This document shows, piece by piece, positions 9,481 through 17,366 of a stretch of DNA of 64,000 bases. The notes below the pieces were generated by a model, which saw nothing but the letters and a program-made list of their open reading frames with translations, was not told where the DNA came from and ran no database searches. The number at the start of each line of letters is the position of its first letter. Position 1 is the stretch's first letter. The stretch comes from Flavobacterium plurextorum (GTDB taxonomy: Bacteria; Bacteroidota; Bacteroidia; Flavobacteriales; Flavobacteriaceae). A program made the translations under genes and the position numbers. Location: positions 1 through 64,000 of the forward strand of contig NZ_MUHD01000011.1 in assembly GCF_002217395.1 (NCBI RefSeq), given 5' to 3'.

Positions 9481-9933
9481 TTACAAATTATCAGAAGCGT
9501 ACCATTCTGCAAACGACGATTCAGTTTCTTGAAGTTTAAGAGAGAACAGCGAAATTCCGCTTGGAAGTCTTGCGATAATTCTTTCAGCAAAATCAACTAC
9601 CATGTTTTCGCTTGTTGGCTGATAATCAACCAATATCACGTGATGCCCGCGATTTTTCAATTCATTTGCCAACTCAATATGCGGCGTTGTTTGATTAAAT
9701 ACGGTCGCATGATCAAATTGATCGACGATTTCTTCTTTTACAATTTTCTTTAGATCAGAAAAGTCAATTACCATTCCGAATTTCACATTCGATCGATCTG
9801 TAATTGGCGAACCAATAACTGTTACCGACAATTTATAACTGTGTCCGTGAACGTTCTTGCATTTTCCGTCGTAACCGTACAATGCATGCCCGGTTTCGAA
9901 ACTAAACTGTTTTGTAATTCTGATATTACTCAT
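9481..9933 (-). CDS. queD: 6-carboxytetrahydropterin synthase
   Basis: Converts dihydroneopterin triphosphate to 6-carboxytetrahydropterin, an early step of queuosine synthesis. The zinc-binding histidines appear in the blocks FETGHALYGY and NVHGHSYKL, and the catalytic region contains DFSDLKKIV and QFDHATVFN. At 150 aa it is slightly longer than the E. coli enzyme, as in other Bacteroidota. It is followed 68 bp later by the LpxH-like gene on the same strand. No other queuosine genes are in the window. Confidence 0.93.
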   Translation of the reverse strand: MSNIRITKQFSFETGHALYGYDGKCKNVHGHSYKLSVTVIGSPITDRSNVKFGMVIDFSDLKKIVKEEIVDQFDHATVFNQTTPHIELANELKNRGHHVILVDYQPTSENMVVDFAERIIARLPSGISLFSLKLQETESSFAEWYASDNL

Positions 9934-9953
9934 CGATTTTTAATTTAAGCTTG

Positions 9954-9961
9954 CAAATTTA
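9954..9961 (-). promoter_or_regulatory. -7 promoter element for queD
   Basis: Read on the minus strand this is TAAATTTG, an exact TAnnTTTG match, 20 bp upstream of the queD start. Confidence 0.55.
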
Positions 9962-9965
9962 CAAA

Positions 9966-10148
9966 TTAATAACCGTTTTCGTCTCTTTTTTTAGCACGGT
10001 TATACATCCAATAGGCAATTCCTATTAAAACGACAAACGGAATAAACGATCCTATAACAACACCTATTTGATATCCGCTGTCTGGAGCGTTCTTAATTTT
10101 CTCGGCAACATCTACGTTTTGGAATAACGAAATAATAGTCATATTCAA
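9966..10148 (-). CDS. small single-pass membrane protein, 60 aa
   Basis: A short protein with a polar N-terminal third and a hydrophobic helix at about residues 28-50, followed by a basic tail (NRAKKRDENGY). It is probably an inner-membrane protein with the tail in the cytoplasm. No family is recognised. It lies just upstream of queD on the same strand; the queD promoter sits in the gap between them. Confidence 0.6.
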   Translation of the reverse strand: MNMTIISLFQNVDVAEKIKNAPDSGYQIGVVIGSFIPFVVLIGIAYWMYNRAKKRDENGY

Positions 10149-10232
10149 TATTTTATATAATGAAAAACTGGTTTTAAACCCTTTTTCAAAACTATGTTAC
10201 TATTTGCATGAAATCAATGACTTATGTCATGC

Positions 10233-10997
10233 TTATTTTTTAAACTGCATCAAAGCATTTCTGGTAAAATCCGACAAAACCAATTTACCTGTAATAGCGG
10301 CACGTTCAAAAAGCAGAGATTCCCAATTTTCTGTGTTTTCCCAAATGATCTTTTTCATTTCGTGTAATGCTTCAGGATTGTAAGAGCTTAATTTTTGAGC
10401 AAAATTTTCTACTTCTTTATCTAGATTTTCTGAGTCAATTAAAACTGAATAAAGTCCTTTTTGAAAAGCCCAATCTGCCGATTTCCATTCGTGGGCTGCC
10501 AATGTCATTGCTGTCATTGCTGTTTTTCCGATTTTACGAGATACAGCGGGCTCAATTACAAACGGACCAATACCAATTGCAAGTTCAGATAATTTAATAT
10601 CACTTTGAGGAGTCGCAAAAACGTAATCGCAAGCCGCAATTATTCCTACTCCGCCTCCAACTGCTTTTCCTTGAACTCGCCCAACTATAAGCTTACTGCA
10701 GCTGCGCATAGCATTTAGCAAATGTGCAAAACCAGAGAAAAACTCTGTTCCTTGTTCTTCATTTTCGACTTGCAGAAGTTCATCAAATGAAGCGCCGGAG
10801 CAAAAAGCTTTTTGACCTTCGCTTTTCAAAATAATAAGCGAAACAGAATCATTTCGACTCAATGAGTTAATTTCTAATGTAAGTTTATTTAATAATTCTC
10901 GCGGAAAAGAATTACTTGCAGGATGCCCAAACTGGACTGTTGCAATTGTATCTTGAAAAGAAGTCTCCAACGATCCTTTTGTAGTTTCTAAACTCAT
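10233..10997 (-). CDS. enoyl-CoA hydratase/isomerase family protein
   Basis: Crotonase-fold enzyme of 254 aa. The oxyanion-hole segments are visible as AFCSGASFDEL and GKAVGGGVGIIAACDYVFA, followed by LSELAIGIGPFV. In the second segment a Gly occupies a position often held by a catalytic acid in true hydratases, so the exact reaction (hydratase, isomerase or lyase) cannot be assigned. No other fatty-acid oxidation genes are adjacent. It stands alone between the small membrane protein gene and tRNA-Ala. Confidence 0.85.
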   Translation of the reverse strand: MSLETTKGSLETSFQDTIATVQFGHPASNSFPRELLNKLTLEINSLSRNDSVSLIILKSEGQKAFCSGASFDELLQVENEEQGTEFFSGFAHLLNAMRSCSKLIVGRVQGKAVGGGVGIIAACDYVFATPQSDIKLSELAIGIGPFVIEPAVSRKIGKTAMTAMTLAAHEWKSADWAFQKGLYSVLIDSENLDKEVENFAQKLSSYNPEALHEMKKIIWENTENWESLLFERAAITGKLVLSDFTRNALMQFKK

Positions 10998-11103
10998 AAA
11001 AATAGTTTTAAGTGTAAAGTTACGGTTTTGACTACTATTTTTACTTAGATAGGTTTCTAAATTTGTTTATTGAAAATTAATTGACTTTATTTGCTGTCAC
11101 TTT

Positions 11104-11177
11104 GGGGGATTAGCTCATTTGGCTAGAGCGCTACGCTGGCAGCGTAGAGGCGATCGGTTCGAATCCGATATTCTCCA
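11104..11177 (+). tRNA. tRNA-Ala, anticodon GGC
   Basis: A 74-nt cloverleaf. The acceptor arm pairs GGGGGAT with ATTCTCC, including G3-U70, the main alanine identity element. The anticodon stem is CTACG/CGTAG with loop CTGGCAG, placing GGC at 11138-11140. The T arm reads CGGTTCGAATCCG. CCA is not encoded: position 73 A is followed by CAA. Confidence 0.95.
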
Positions 11178-11178
11178 C

Positions 11179-11215
11179 AAAAACTGTATTGCTTAATTGA
11201 AATACAGTTTTTTTT
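11179..11215 (+). terminator. terminator after tRNA-Ala
   Basis: Stem AAAAACTGTATT (11179-11190) with AATACAGTTTTT (11201-11212), then more T. It lies directly behind the tRNA. Confidence 0.8.
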
Positions 11216-11261
11216 ATGATTTATTTTAAACACAATCAAATTTAAACCAACACAAAACCCC

Positions 11262-12056
11262 ATGAAAAAAAGCATTCTGATTGCATTACTTACTCTAGTT
11301 GGCGCAAGCTCTTTTGCACAAGAGTTCAAAGTTAAAAAAGGTGAAGTTTTACTAGATGGTAAACCAATTGCTAAAATGTCGACAAAAGTACTTCGACAAT
11401 ATGAAATCACGAATCTCGACGGAACAAATGCAATTACGGCATACATGAGAATCTGTGAAAATCCAGCACCAGGAAAAGTTTATGTTGAAATCGCTAATGA
11501 AGAAAAGAAAGCAAACGATCTTGATTTTGTAAAATATTCGCCTTTCAATGTTGACCGAAGCATTATTCAAACCTTATTTGCAAAAGGTATGATTACCGAA
11601 AACGGAATTCAATTAGAACAAGTAAACACTTTTGTAAATGGCGAACCAACTGGTTTAGGCGAAAAATACGGATGTAAACAACAAAATGCAGAAAAAGCAG
11701 TAACAGATGCATTAGCCTTAACAATTGATGACAGTGGAAATGTTTTTAGCAAAAAAGAAAAAATTGGTTACATCAGAATGATTACAAACAATGGAACTAC
11801 TAGTGGTTCTGTTGAAAAATACGAAGTAACAAATTTAGATTACAAAGTAATTGGAACTTGGTATGGTAAGTTTGGAATGGTACAAGGTTATGGTAAAGCT
11901 TTAAACCAAGAAATTTATACTTACGATGGTAAAGTTTTTAAAGTAGAATTTAATAACGGAGGAAATTTTATTGGTTACAAAATGAGCCAAGACGTTACTG
12001 CCATGAACATTATAAAAAAATTAACTGGAAATGGATATTCTTTAGGCCACAATTAA
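11262..12056 (+). CDS. hypothetical exported protein, 264 aa
   Basis: The N-terminus is a typical signal peptide (MKKSILIALLTLVGASSFAQ, cleavage after SFA or AQ). The mature protein begins EFKVKKGEVLLDGKPIAK, a motif seen in many Flavobacteriia secreted proteins of unknown role, and continues as a beta-rich domain. Cysteines are few and no catalytic motif is seen. The gene stands alone and is followed by a strong terminator. Confidence 0.8.
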   Translation: MKKSILIALLTLVGASSFAQEFKVKKGEVLLDGKPIAKMSTKVLRQYEITNLDGTNAITAYMRICENPAPGKVYVEIANEEKKANDLDFVKYSPFNVDRSIIQTLFAKGMITENGIQLEQVNTFVNGEPTGLGEKYGCKQQNAEKAVTDALALTIDDSGNVFSKKEKIGYIRMITNNGTTSGSVEKYEVTNLDYKVIGTWYGKFGMVQGYGKALNQEIYTYDGKVFKVEFNNGGNFIGYKMSQDVTAMNIIKKLTGNGYSLGHN

Positions 12057-12077
12057 AACCAGTAATACAAAACCTAA

Positions 12078-12113
12078 AAAGAGTTCTCGAATTAACATCG
12101 AGAACTCTTTTTA
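12078..12113 (+). terminator. strong hairpin terminator
   Basis: Perfect 13-bp stem AAAGAGTTCTCGA (12078-12090) and TCGAGAACTCTTT (12098-12110) with a 7-nt loop and flanking T/A runs. It can serve both the exported-protein gene and the small gene converging from the right. Confidence 0.85.
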
Positions 12114-12127
12114 TTTTTAGCTTATTC

Positions 12128-12304
12128 TTATTTCTCATTTGCCGAGTCATCGGCGTCTATTCTATCTTTTACAGCTTTTTTGAAATCATTGTTCAACAAA
12201 TCTGTTAACTTTCTTTTCTCTTTTTGATTTTTTCTGATTGTAAGTACAACTAGAATAACTACCAGTACTGCAACAACCGCCATTACAACCCAATTAATTT
12301 CCAT
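12128..12304 (-). CDS. small single-pass membrane protein, 58 aa
   Basis: Short reading frame beginning MEINWVVMAVVAVLV. Residues about 4-22 are a strongly hydrophobic helix, followed by a basic stop-transfer stretch (IRKNQKEKRK) and an acidic C-terminal tail (KDRIDADDSANEK). The orientation is probably N-out, C-in. It ends close to the bidirectional terminator at 12078-12113, which supports a real transcript. The function is unknown. Confidence 0.6.
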   Translation of the reverse strand: MEINWVVMAVVAVLVVILVVLTIRKNQKEKRKLTDLLNNDFKKAVKDRIDADDSANEK

Positions 12305-12541
12305 AGCTTTAATTTTTAATTAAAAGTAAGAAACTATAACTAAATACTATATTATCAAAAAGTTAAGTATTAGATCTTCAGCAAAAACTTATTCTGATAG
12401 AATTATATATTTTGTAAGACATCTCACTAAATCATATGATTACTTTTGTATATCAAGAATCTAAAAAAGTGAATGTTTGTAAAATTTCAAAAAACAAACA
12501 ACTTATGGCATTTATATTTCGATCATTCGGGATAAAATAAT

Positions 12542-12565
12542 AAAGACGCTCAATTGAGCGTCTTT
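12542..12565 (-). terminator. 24-bp palindromic terminator
   Basis: A perfect palindrome, AAAGACGCTCAA followed by TTGAGCGTCTTT, lies 12 bp beyond the stop of the SymE-like gene. It can act on both strands. Confidence 0.75.
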
Positions 12566-12577
12566 ATTATTTTTAAA

Positions 12578-12853
12578 TCATTCTTTTTGAATGGATTGTA
12601 TGATTAGTTTTCCTTTCATTACTGTTACGACAACAGGTTTATCAATTAAAAATCCAGCTTCTTTGAGCCAATTACCGCACAAACGTATCTGCGGTACAAT
12701 TACTGGCTGTGTTTTATACATGCCTATAGAACGCGAAAGCCTGTAAAATGCATAAGCTTTCATTCGCCTAATTGATAATACATTTGAAGTTTTTTCGATT
12801 TCAGAGGTTGTAGTTTCTACCTCTTTACTGCTTGTTTTTTCTTTGAAGTTCAT
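12578..12853 (-). CDS. SymE-like (type I toxin family) protein, 91 aa
   Basis: The C-terminal half matches the SymE toxin domain: VPQIRLCGNWLKEAGFLI, then PVVVTVMKGKLII. This is an AbrB-like fold. In E. coli, SymE is an SOS-induced toxin silenced by the antisense RNA SymR, and later work links the family to nucleoid condensation. The N-terminal 40 residues are polar and not part of the domain. I chose the ATG at 12853 (MNFKEK); a frame continues to 12877. A structured inverted repeat lies just upstream (12904-13041). Toxicity here is inference. Confidence 0.75.
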   Translation of the reverse strand: MNFKEKTSSKEVETTTSEIEKTSNVLSIRRMKAYAFYRLSRSIGMYKTQPVIVPQIRLCGNWLKEAGFLIDKPVVVTVMKGKLIIQSIQKE

Positions 12854-12903
12854 TTGAAGAAAAATTAAGTTGACCAAAAAAATACGGTTTCAGCCTTTCC
12901 CGT

Positions 12904-13041
12904 TGAACTTCACCTTTGAGAGGCAGTGGGCGCATTAACGCTCCACACGGAGGTACCAAAACCGCGTATCTATACTTACAGACATAAAAAATGCCCGCAA
13001 CAAAATTGACGAGCAATACTCGCCTCTCAAAAATGAAGTTC
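12904..13041. repeat. 138-bp element bounded by 20-bp inverted repeats, upstream of the SymE-like gene
   Basis: Left arm GAACTTCACCTTTGAGAGGC (12904-12923) and right arm GCCTCTCAAAAATGAAGTTC (13022-13041) match as reverse complements at 18 of 20 positions. The interior is richer in GC than its surroundings and has smaller hairpins, such as CGAG/CTCG near the right arm. It could be a leader of the symE transcript, an antisense RNA gene or a small non-autonomous mobile repeat. Confidence 0.7.
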
Positions 13042-13193
13042 ACTGCAAATGTAGCGAAAAAGTTCTTCTGTTTTGTAAGAAAAAAGACAAAATTAACTTT
13101 TAAAACTTATGCAGGCTTTAAACTTTTGATTTTCAAATTCAAACAAATTAAAGTACTTTCGTACATAACAAAACTTAAAATTATATTTAAACA

Positions 13194-14222
13194 ATGACAA
13201 CAAGATTCTTCTTTTTATCAAGCACTTTTTTAATTTTATTATCTGCCTGTAACAAAAAAGAAAACACCACAAATACACTTCCTAAAGTAACCGCACAAAC
13301 GGCAACTGTAGCCGATACTCTTCAAGCTGAAGAAACTTCAAGAAAGGAAAGCATCTATTTATTTACTGTTATGCCAAAAGACAGCAGCGATGTTGCTTTT
13401 GTTTCTCTTTCGGATATTTATCCCATTGACAACGAAAAAGACACTCTGACTTTACCCAACCTTGAAAAAATGGCAGATGCCGATGCTCAATATTTCACCT
13501 TTGCCAAAAACTACAGAAAACGATTTTTATCTAAAACCAATATTTCTGAAACCGATTCGCTTTTTGTTTACGATTATGCCAAAAATAAACTTGCCTCTTT
13601 TTTAGTAAAAAATCTAAAAACTGCTGCGATGTTAAATGTATATTCTATTGGAGATGCCGGACCGTATCGTAATTATGATTATATGATTGGTTTCGAAATC
13701 AACAAAAAACTTTTAAACGGATTCAGCGATTATTACAGAGATGCTTTGGTATATATAGGTAAGGAAAATCCGTTTTCGAAAGAACGTTTGAAGCCAATTT
13801 CGTGGAAAAAAATTGCAAAAAAAGACTACCCATCAAAAGCACTGAAAAATAACGATCACGCTTTGCTAAAGAATACAATAGCGGGCAATACATATTTTTA
13901 CAAAACAGAAAGCTATCAGTATTTTTTACAAGACTATCTAGACAGCAATAAAACAATTTATGGCAGACGTCTATTAGTCGTTGATTCAAAAACAAAAGAT
14001 GTTATAATCGAAAAACTTTTCAGCCAAAGTGAAGGCACATCACCTGCTCCACTAAATTATGAAAATGGAGAAGATTCTATTGAACAATGGACTGGAAAAC
14101 TTTTTAAAAACAAACCTGAAGTTGTTTTTGGTTTCGAATATCTTTCTTTTAGCTGTCCAAGTATTTCTGTAATCGACAAATCAAATGAAGAAATTAGTAT
14201 TCAATGTGATAATCGTCATTAA
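13194..14222 (+). CDS. hypothetical lipoprotein, 342 aa
   Basis: Lipoprotein signal with lipobox LSAC at about residues 16-19, followed by a Thr/Asn-rich linker and a mixed alpha/beta domain without recognised motifs. A promoter-like TACTTTCG about 40 bp upstream of the ATG is one base away from the TAnnTTTG pattern. It is convergent with the LpxR-like gene, whose stop is 23 bp away. The function is unknown. Confidence 0.75.
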   Translation: MTTRFFFLSSTFLILLSACNKKENTTNTLPKVTAQTATVADTLQAEETSRKESIYLFTVMPKDSSDVAFVSLSDIYPIDNEKDTLTLPNLEKMADADAQYFTFAKNYRKRFLSKTNISETDSLFVYDYAKNKLASFLVKNLKTAAMLNVYSIGDAGPYRNYDYMIGFEINKKLLNGFSDYYRDALVYIGKENPFSKERLKPISWKKIAKKDYPSKALKNNDHALLKNTIAGNTYFYKTESYQYFLQDYLDSNKTIYGRRLLVVDSKTKDVIIEKLFSQSEGTSPAPLNYENGEDSIEQWTGKLFKNKPEVVFGFEYLSFSCPSISVIDKSNEEISIQCDNRH

Positions 14223-14245
14223 TAGATACTATCTTTAAAAAGATA

Positions 14246-15202
14246 CTACTTCAACAAAAACCCCATTCTTATCGAACCGTAAAAATATCCTCTATTGGTA
14301 TCATTAACATCGCCTTCTAATTCACGACCTCGATAAATAAACGAATACGACATATTGAAATTATTATGGCGGTATTTCAGTCCAAATTCGGCATTAAAAC
14401 GAAGCGGCACTAAATCGAAAGTAATAGGACTTGTGTCATTAAACATACTGCCTTCGATTGTGGCATCATAAAACTGATAATTAACGCTTGGCATGGCGTA
14501 AAAATAAAACTCTCTAATATTGGGCTGTACATTTGCACTTACCGAAGCATCATGCATATTCGAATCGTAAATTGGAAGCAGTTTTTTAAAACCAATCCTA
14601 GTCATAAAACCAGTTGAAATGCCTGTAAAAATAGTTCCTAAATTGGCTTCTGACTGGAAATGAAGATCTACAAAGTCATTATGTTTTGATGGAAATAGTT
14701 TCTTCGAATACATCACATGAGCCTGCACTCCAAAAGCATTATGAAGCTGATTCTCCCAGCCATAAACTTTTTTATATCCAATGATTTTATGAAATCCTTC
14801 TTGAGTTTCTTGACCTAACGCATTTGGCCCCATAAAACCCAGCTGAAAATCGGTTTTTAAAACGGATTCACTTTGGTAAAAAAAACTTCTTCCAGCTTCG
14901 GCAAAAAGATATGCCGTAAACGGACGGTCATTTACATAAACCGCTTCTTTGTTAATGAATCTTGGATTATAAATATATTGCCCGATTCTAAATTCAGTGA
15001 TTTTTTTGTTGATTTTTTCATTGTCATTCTTAGACAGAAATCGATAAAAAAGCTCTAAACCGTTGGTGTAATACATATCATTTTTTGATGATGTATATAA
15101 ATCATTATCCGAGATAAAACCTATTTCTGTTCTTTTGCCTTGTCCAAAAGTCAAAGTTGCAGTTAAAATGAGGAATGCAAAAATTACCTTTTTACTTCCC
15201 AT
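14246..15202 (-). CDS. LpxR-like outer-membrane lipid A deacylase family protein
   Basis: LpxR of Salmonella removes the 3'-acyloxyacyl chain of lipid A in the outer membrane. The conserved blocks are present: SDNDLYTSSKNDMYYTNG, DRPFTAYLF, and GPNALGQETQEGFHKI followed by GWENQL, where LpxR has its catalytic His/Ser region. A signal peptide ends at FGQ. I start at 15202 (MGSKKVIF); an upstream ATG at 15226 is possible. Its start overlaps the end of mtgA, so FAD oxidoreductase, mtgA and this gene form one operon. Confidence 0.8.
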   Translation of the reverse strand: MGSKKVIFAFLILTATLTFGQGKRTEIGFISDNDLYTSSKNDMYYTNGLELFYRFLSKNDNEKINKKITEFRIGQYIYNPRFINKEAVYVNDRPFTAYLFAEAGRSFFYQSESVLKTDFQLGFMGPNALGQETQEGFHKIIGYKKVYGWENQLHNAFGVQAHVMYSKKLFPSKHNDFVDLHFQSEANLGTIFTGISTGFMTRIGFKKLLPIYDSNMHDASVSANVQPNIREFYFYAMPSVNYQFYDATIEGSMFNDTSPITFDLVPLRFNAEFGLKYRHNNFNMSYSFIYRGRELEGDVNDTNRGYFYGSIRMGFLLK

Positions 15203-15959
15203 TATAATTAATTTTTCCAACAGCACGCATTTCGCGCACGATTCTTTCTTTTCTTCGGTTTATATAACTAGAAGAGCCTGTAGCTTTAAATTTTCTTGGA
15301 TTTGGCAAAATTGCAGCAATTCCTGCTGCCTGCATTGGCGTTAAACTTGAAGCGTCGCGGCGGTACCAATGTTCTGTTGCGGCATAAGCACCATACACTC
15401 CATCTCCCATTTCGATACTATTTAAGTACACTTCCATGATACGTTCTTTACCCCAAATCAATTCGATTAAAACAGTAAAATAAGCTTCAAGTCCTTTACG
15501 GAAGTAGCTTTTTCCCTGCCATAAAAAAACGTTTTTAGCAGTTTGCTGCGAAATTGTACTTCCACCTCGAATTCGGCGTCCGCGTTCATTACTTTTATAA
15601 GCCTTTTGAAGCGCTTTAAAGTCAAAACCATTATGACTTAAAAAAGTTCCGTCTTCACTGGCAATAACTGCTTTTTGCAAATTCATTGAGATTTTTTCAA
15701 TAGGTTCCCAATCGTGATCAAAGTAAACTTCCTTGCCTGCCATTTTGTTTTCGATTGCTCGAATAACCATTAAAGGCGTAAAAGGTACCGGCACATATTT
15801 AAAAAACACAACCGAAGCGATCGAAACTCCAAAAAACCAAAGACATAGCTTAATAAAAAACCATTTTACTTTTTCTCCAAAAGAACGATTCGTCTTTTTT
15901 GGAGCTGCTTTAGGTTTACTTGCCGTTGTTTTTTTTGGTGCTATTTTTTTAACTGCCAT
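15192..15959 (-). CDS. mtgA: monofunctional biosynthetic peptidoglycan glycosyltransferase
   Basis: GT51 enzyme that polymerises lipid II into glycan strands. The catalytic Glu motif is IASEDGTFLSHNGFD, followed by RGGSTISQQTAKN and the region ERIMEVYLNSIEMG. There is a lysine-rich cytoplasmic head (residues 1-30) and one membrane anchor (about 35-57), and no transpeptidase domain. The frame is open upstream to 16034, but MAVKKIAPKK at 15959 is the natural start: its ATG shares one base with the stop of the preceding oxidoreductase gene. Confidence 0.93.
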   Translation of the reverse strand: MAVKKIAPKKTTASKPKAAPKKTNRSFGEKVKWFFIKLCLWFFGVSIASVVFFKYVPVPFTPLMVIRAIENKMAGKEVYFDHDWEPIEKISMNLQKAVIASEDGTFLSHNGFDFKALQKAYKSNERGRRIRGGSTISQQTAKNVFLWQGKSYFRKGLEAYFTVLIELIWGKERIMEVYLNSIEMGDGVYGAYAATEHWYRRDASSLTPMQAAGIAAILPNPRKFKATGSSSYINRRKERIVREMRAVGKINYNGK

Positions 15960-17071
15960 TATATTAAGTCTGCTAATTCGGTTCCTATTAAACTGCCTAT
16001 TGCTACTCCCATTCCGCCTAAACGCACTCCACAAAACACGTTTTCAGACAGTTGAGCAACAACAGAACTTTTACTATTTCCGACTCCCATAATCCCACTC
16101 CAACGATGTGCGATCTTGAAATCCTGATTCGGTAAAATTACATTTTTCAACAACTCCTCCAATTTATTTTGAATAATTTTCGTCTGCCCAAATTCCGTTG
16201 TCGTTTCCCCTTCAAAATCTAAATTTCGACCACCGCCCAATAAAATTCGGTCGTCTATATTCCTGAAATAATAGTAACCGCGATCTAAATGAAACGTTCC
16301 TTTTATATCTAGATTTTTGATTGGCTCAGTAATTAAAACCTGTGCTCTCGCGGGTTTTACTTCTCCTTTTGTTAAAGAACCCGCAAAACCATTTGTAGCA
16401 AAAAGCACTTTACTCGATCTAAAACTAAAATCATTTAAAACCAACTCTACATAACTGCCTGCATCAAAATACGAGGTCACTGTTTGCTGATTTAAAATTA
16501 AAATATCGGCAGAAACAGCTTGTTTCAATAATTCCTGCATCATATTCCCAGTATCTATCTGCGCTTCAAATGGATTAAAAACTAAATAATCCTGAGTATT
16601 TTTAAAACCAAATCGATCTGTTTCTTTAGAAAAAACATCAGCTTTAAAAAGTGGTTTTAAAATTTCATTAATAAAAGGCATTTTCGAAATACATTCATTA
16701 AAACCTATTTCATCTTCTTTCAAAAACAATTCATATCCACCGTGAGGTTTAAAATCAATTTTGGAATCTCCTAATCTTTTTCGAAGTAATTGCAATCCTT
16801 TCCAACGTTTTTCGATTAAACGTACAACATCATCTTCTGAATTTGTTTTTAAGTCGTCCATAATTTCTGAAAGACTTCCAAAACAAGCAAAACCAGCATT
16901 TTTTGTACTCGCACCTTGTGGCAGCATTCCTCTTTCTATAACTAGAATTTTTGAAGCAGGAAATCTTTCGCGTAAGCGCAAAGCGGCATGCAGACCAACA
17001 ATTCCGCTGCCTACAATTGTGTAATCGATATTTGTAAACCAGTTCTTTAATTCCCAGTAACTTAATTCCAT
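15959..17071 (-). CDS. FAD-dependent oxidoreductase (DAO family)
   Basis: A D-amino-acid-oxidase-fold flavoprotein of 370 aa. The dinucleotide-binding motif IVGSGIVGLHAAL is near residues 19-31, and the segment GASTKNAGFACFG is typical of the sarcosine/glycine/gamma-glutamylputrescine oxidase group. The C-terminus contains the second FAD contact HRWSGIMG and ends GVAIGSLIGTELA. The amine substrate cannot be assigned. It is the first gene of an operon with mtgA and the LpxR-like gene (TAATG coupling). Confidence 0.87.
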   Translation of the reverse strand: MELSYWELKNWFTNIDYTIVGSGIVGLHAALRLRERFPASKILVIERGMLPQGASTKNAGFACFGSLSEIMDDLKTNSEDDVVRLIEKRWKGLQLLRKRLGDSKIDFKPHGGYELFLKEDEIGFNECISKMPFINEILKPLFKADVFSKETDRFGFKNTQDYLVFNPFEAQIDTGNMMQELLKQAVSADILILNQQTVTSYFDAGSYVELVLNDFSFRSSKVLFATNGFAGSLTKGEVKPARAQVLITEPIKNLDIKGTFHLDRGYYYFRNIDDRILLGGGRNLDFEGETTTEFGQTKIIQNKLEELLKNVILPNQDFKIAHRWSGIMGVGNSKSSVVAQLSENVFCGVRLGGMGVAIGSLIGTELADLI

Positions 17072-17156
17072 CTTCCTCTTAAAATAAATTCCAATTTTTC
17101 AAATTCCAATTTAGGAAATAAATTTAAGACTTTGCTTTTGATTTTTAATCGACGCA

Positions 17157-17209
17157 AATTCACGAATTATTATTCTCAAAGATTATCAAAAAAAAATAAT
17201 TCGTGAATT
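17157..17209. repeat. intergenic inverted repeat with 15-bp perfect arms
   Basis: AATTCACGAATTATT (17157-17171) pairs with AATAATTCGTGAATT (17195-17209). About 65 bp further on, CCCGAGGCTTCGGG (17273-17286) forms another small hairpin. The 295-bp gap between the oxidoreductase and peptidase genes holds only these repeats. Confidence 0.8.
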
Positions 17210-17366
17210 CGTGGCGAACAAAATTTTAGAGATTCCGTTTTTGGATCTCTATCCAAATGTCAAGCTGAGCGTCCCGAGGCTTCGGGTGAGAATGGATGAT
17301 AAACTTTAACAAATTTTGGAATTTTAAATTCGTATTTTTAGCTCCACAAAAAATAGAATTTTTATT

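Noticed and set aside
11123..11446. 107-codon frame over tRNA-Ala on the minus strand
   Set aside because: It covers the tRNA gene and the start of the exported-protein gene.
12904..13041. Retron-type msr/msd with flanking inverted repeats
   Set aside because: No reverse transcriptase gene is nearby, so the inverted-repeat layout alone is not enough.
12825..13043. Open frame of 72 codons on the minus strand across the SymE-like gene start
   Set aside because: It runs through the inverted-repeat element and overlaps the SymE-like gene in another frame; it has no domain and an odd composition.
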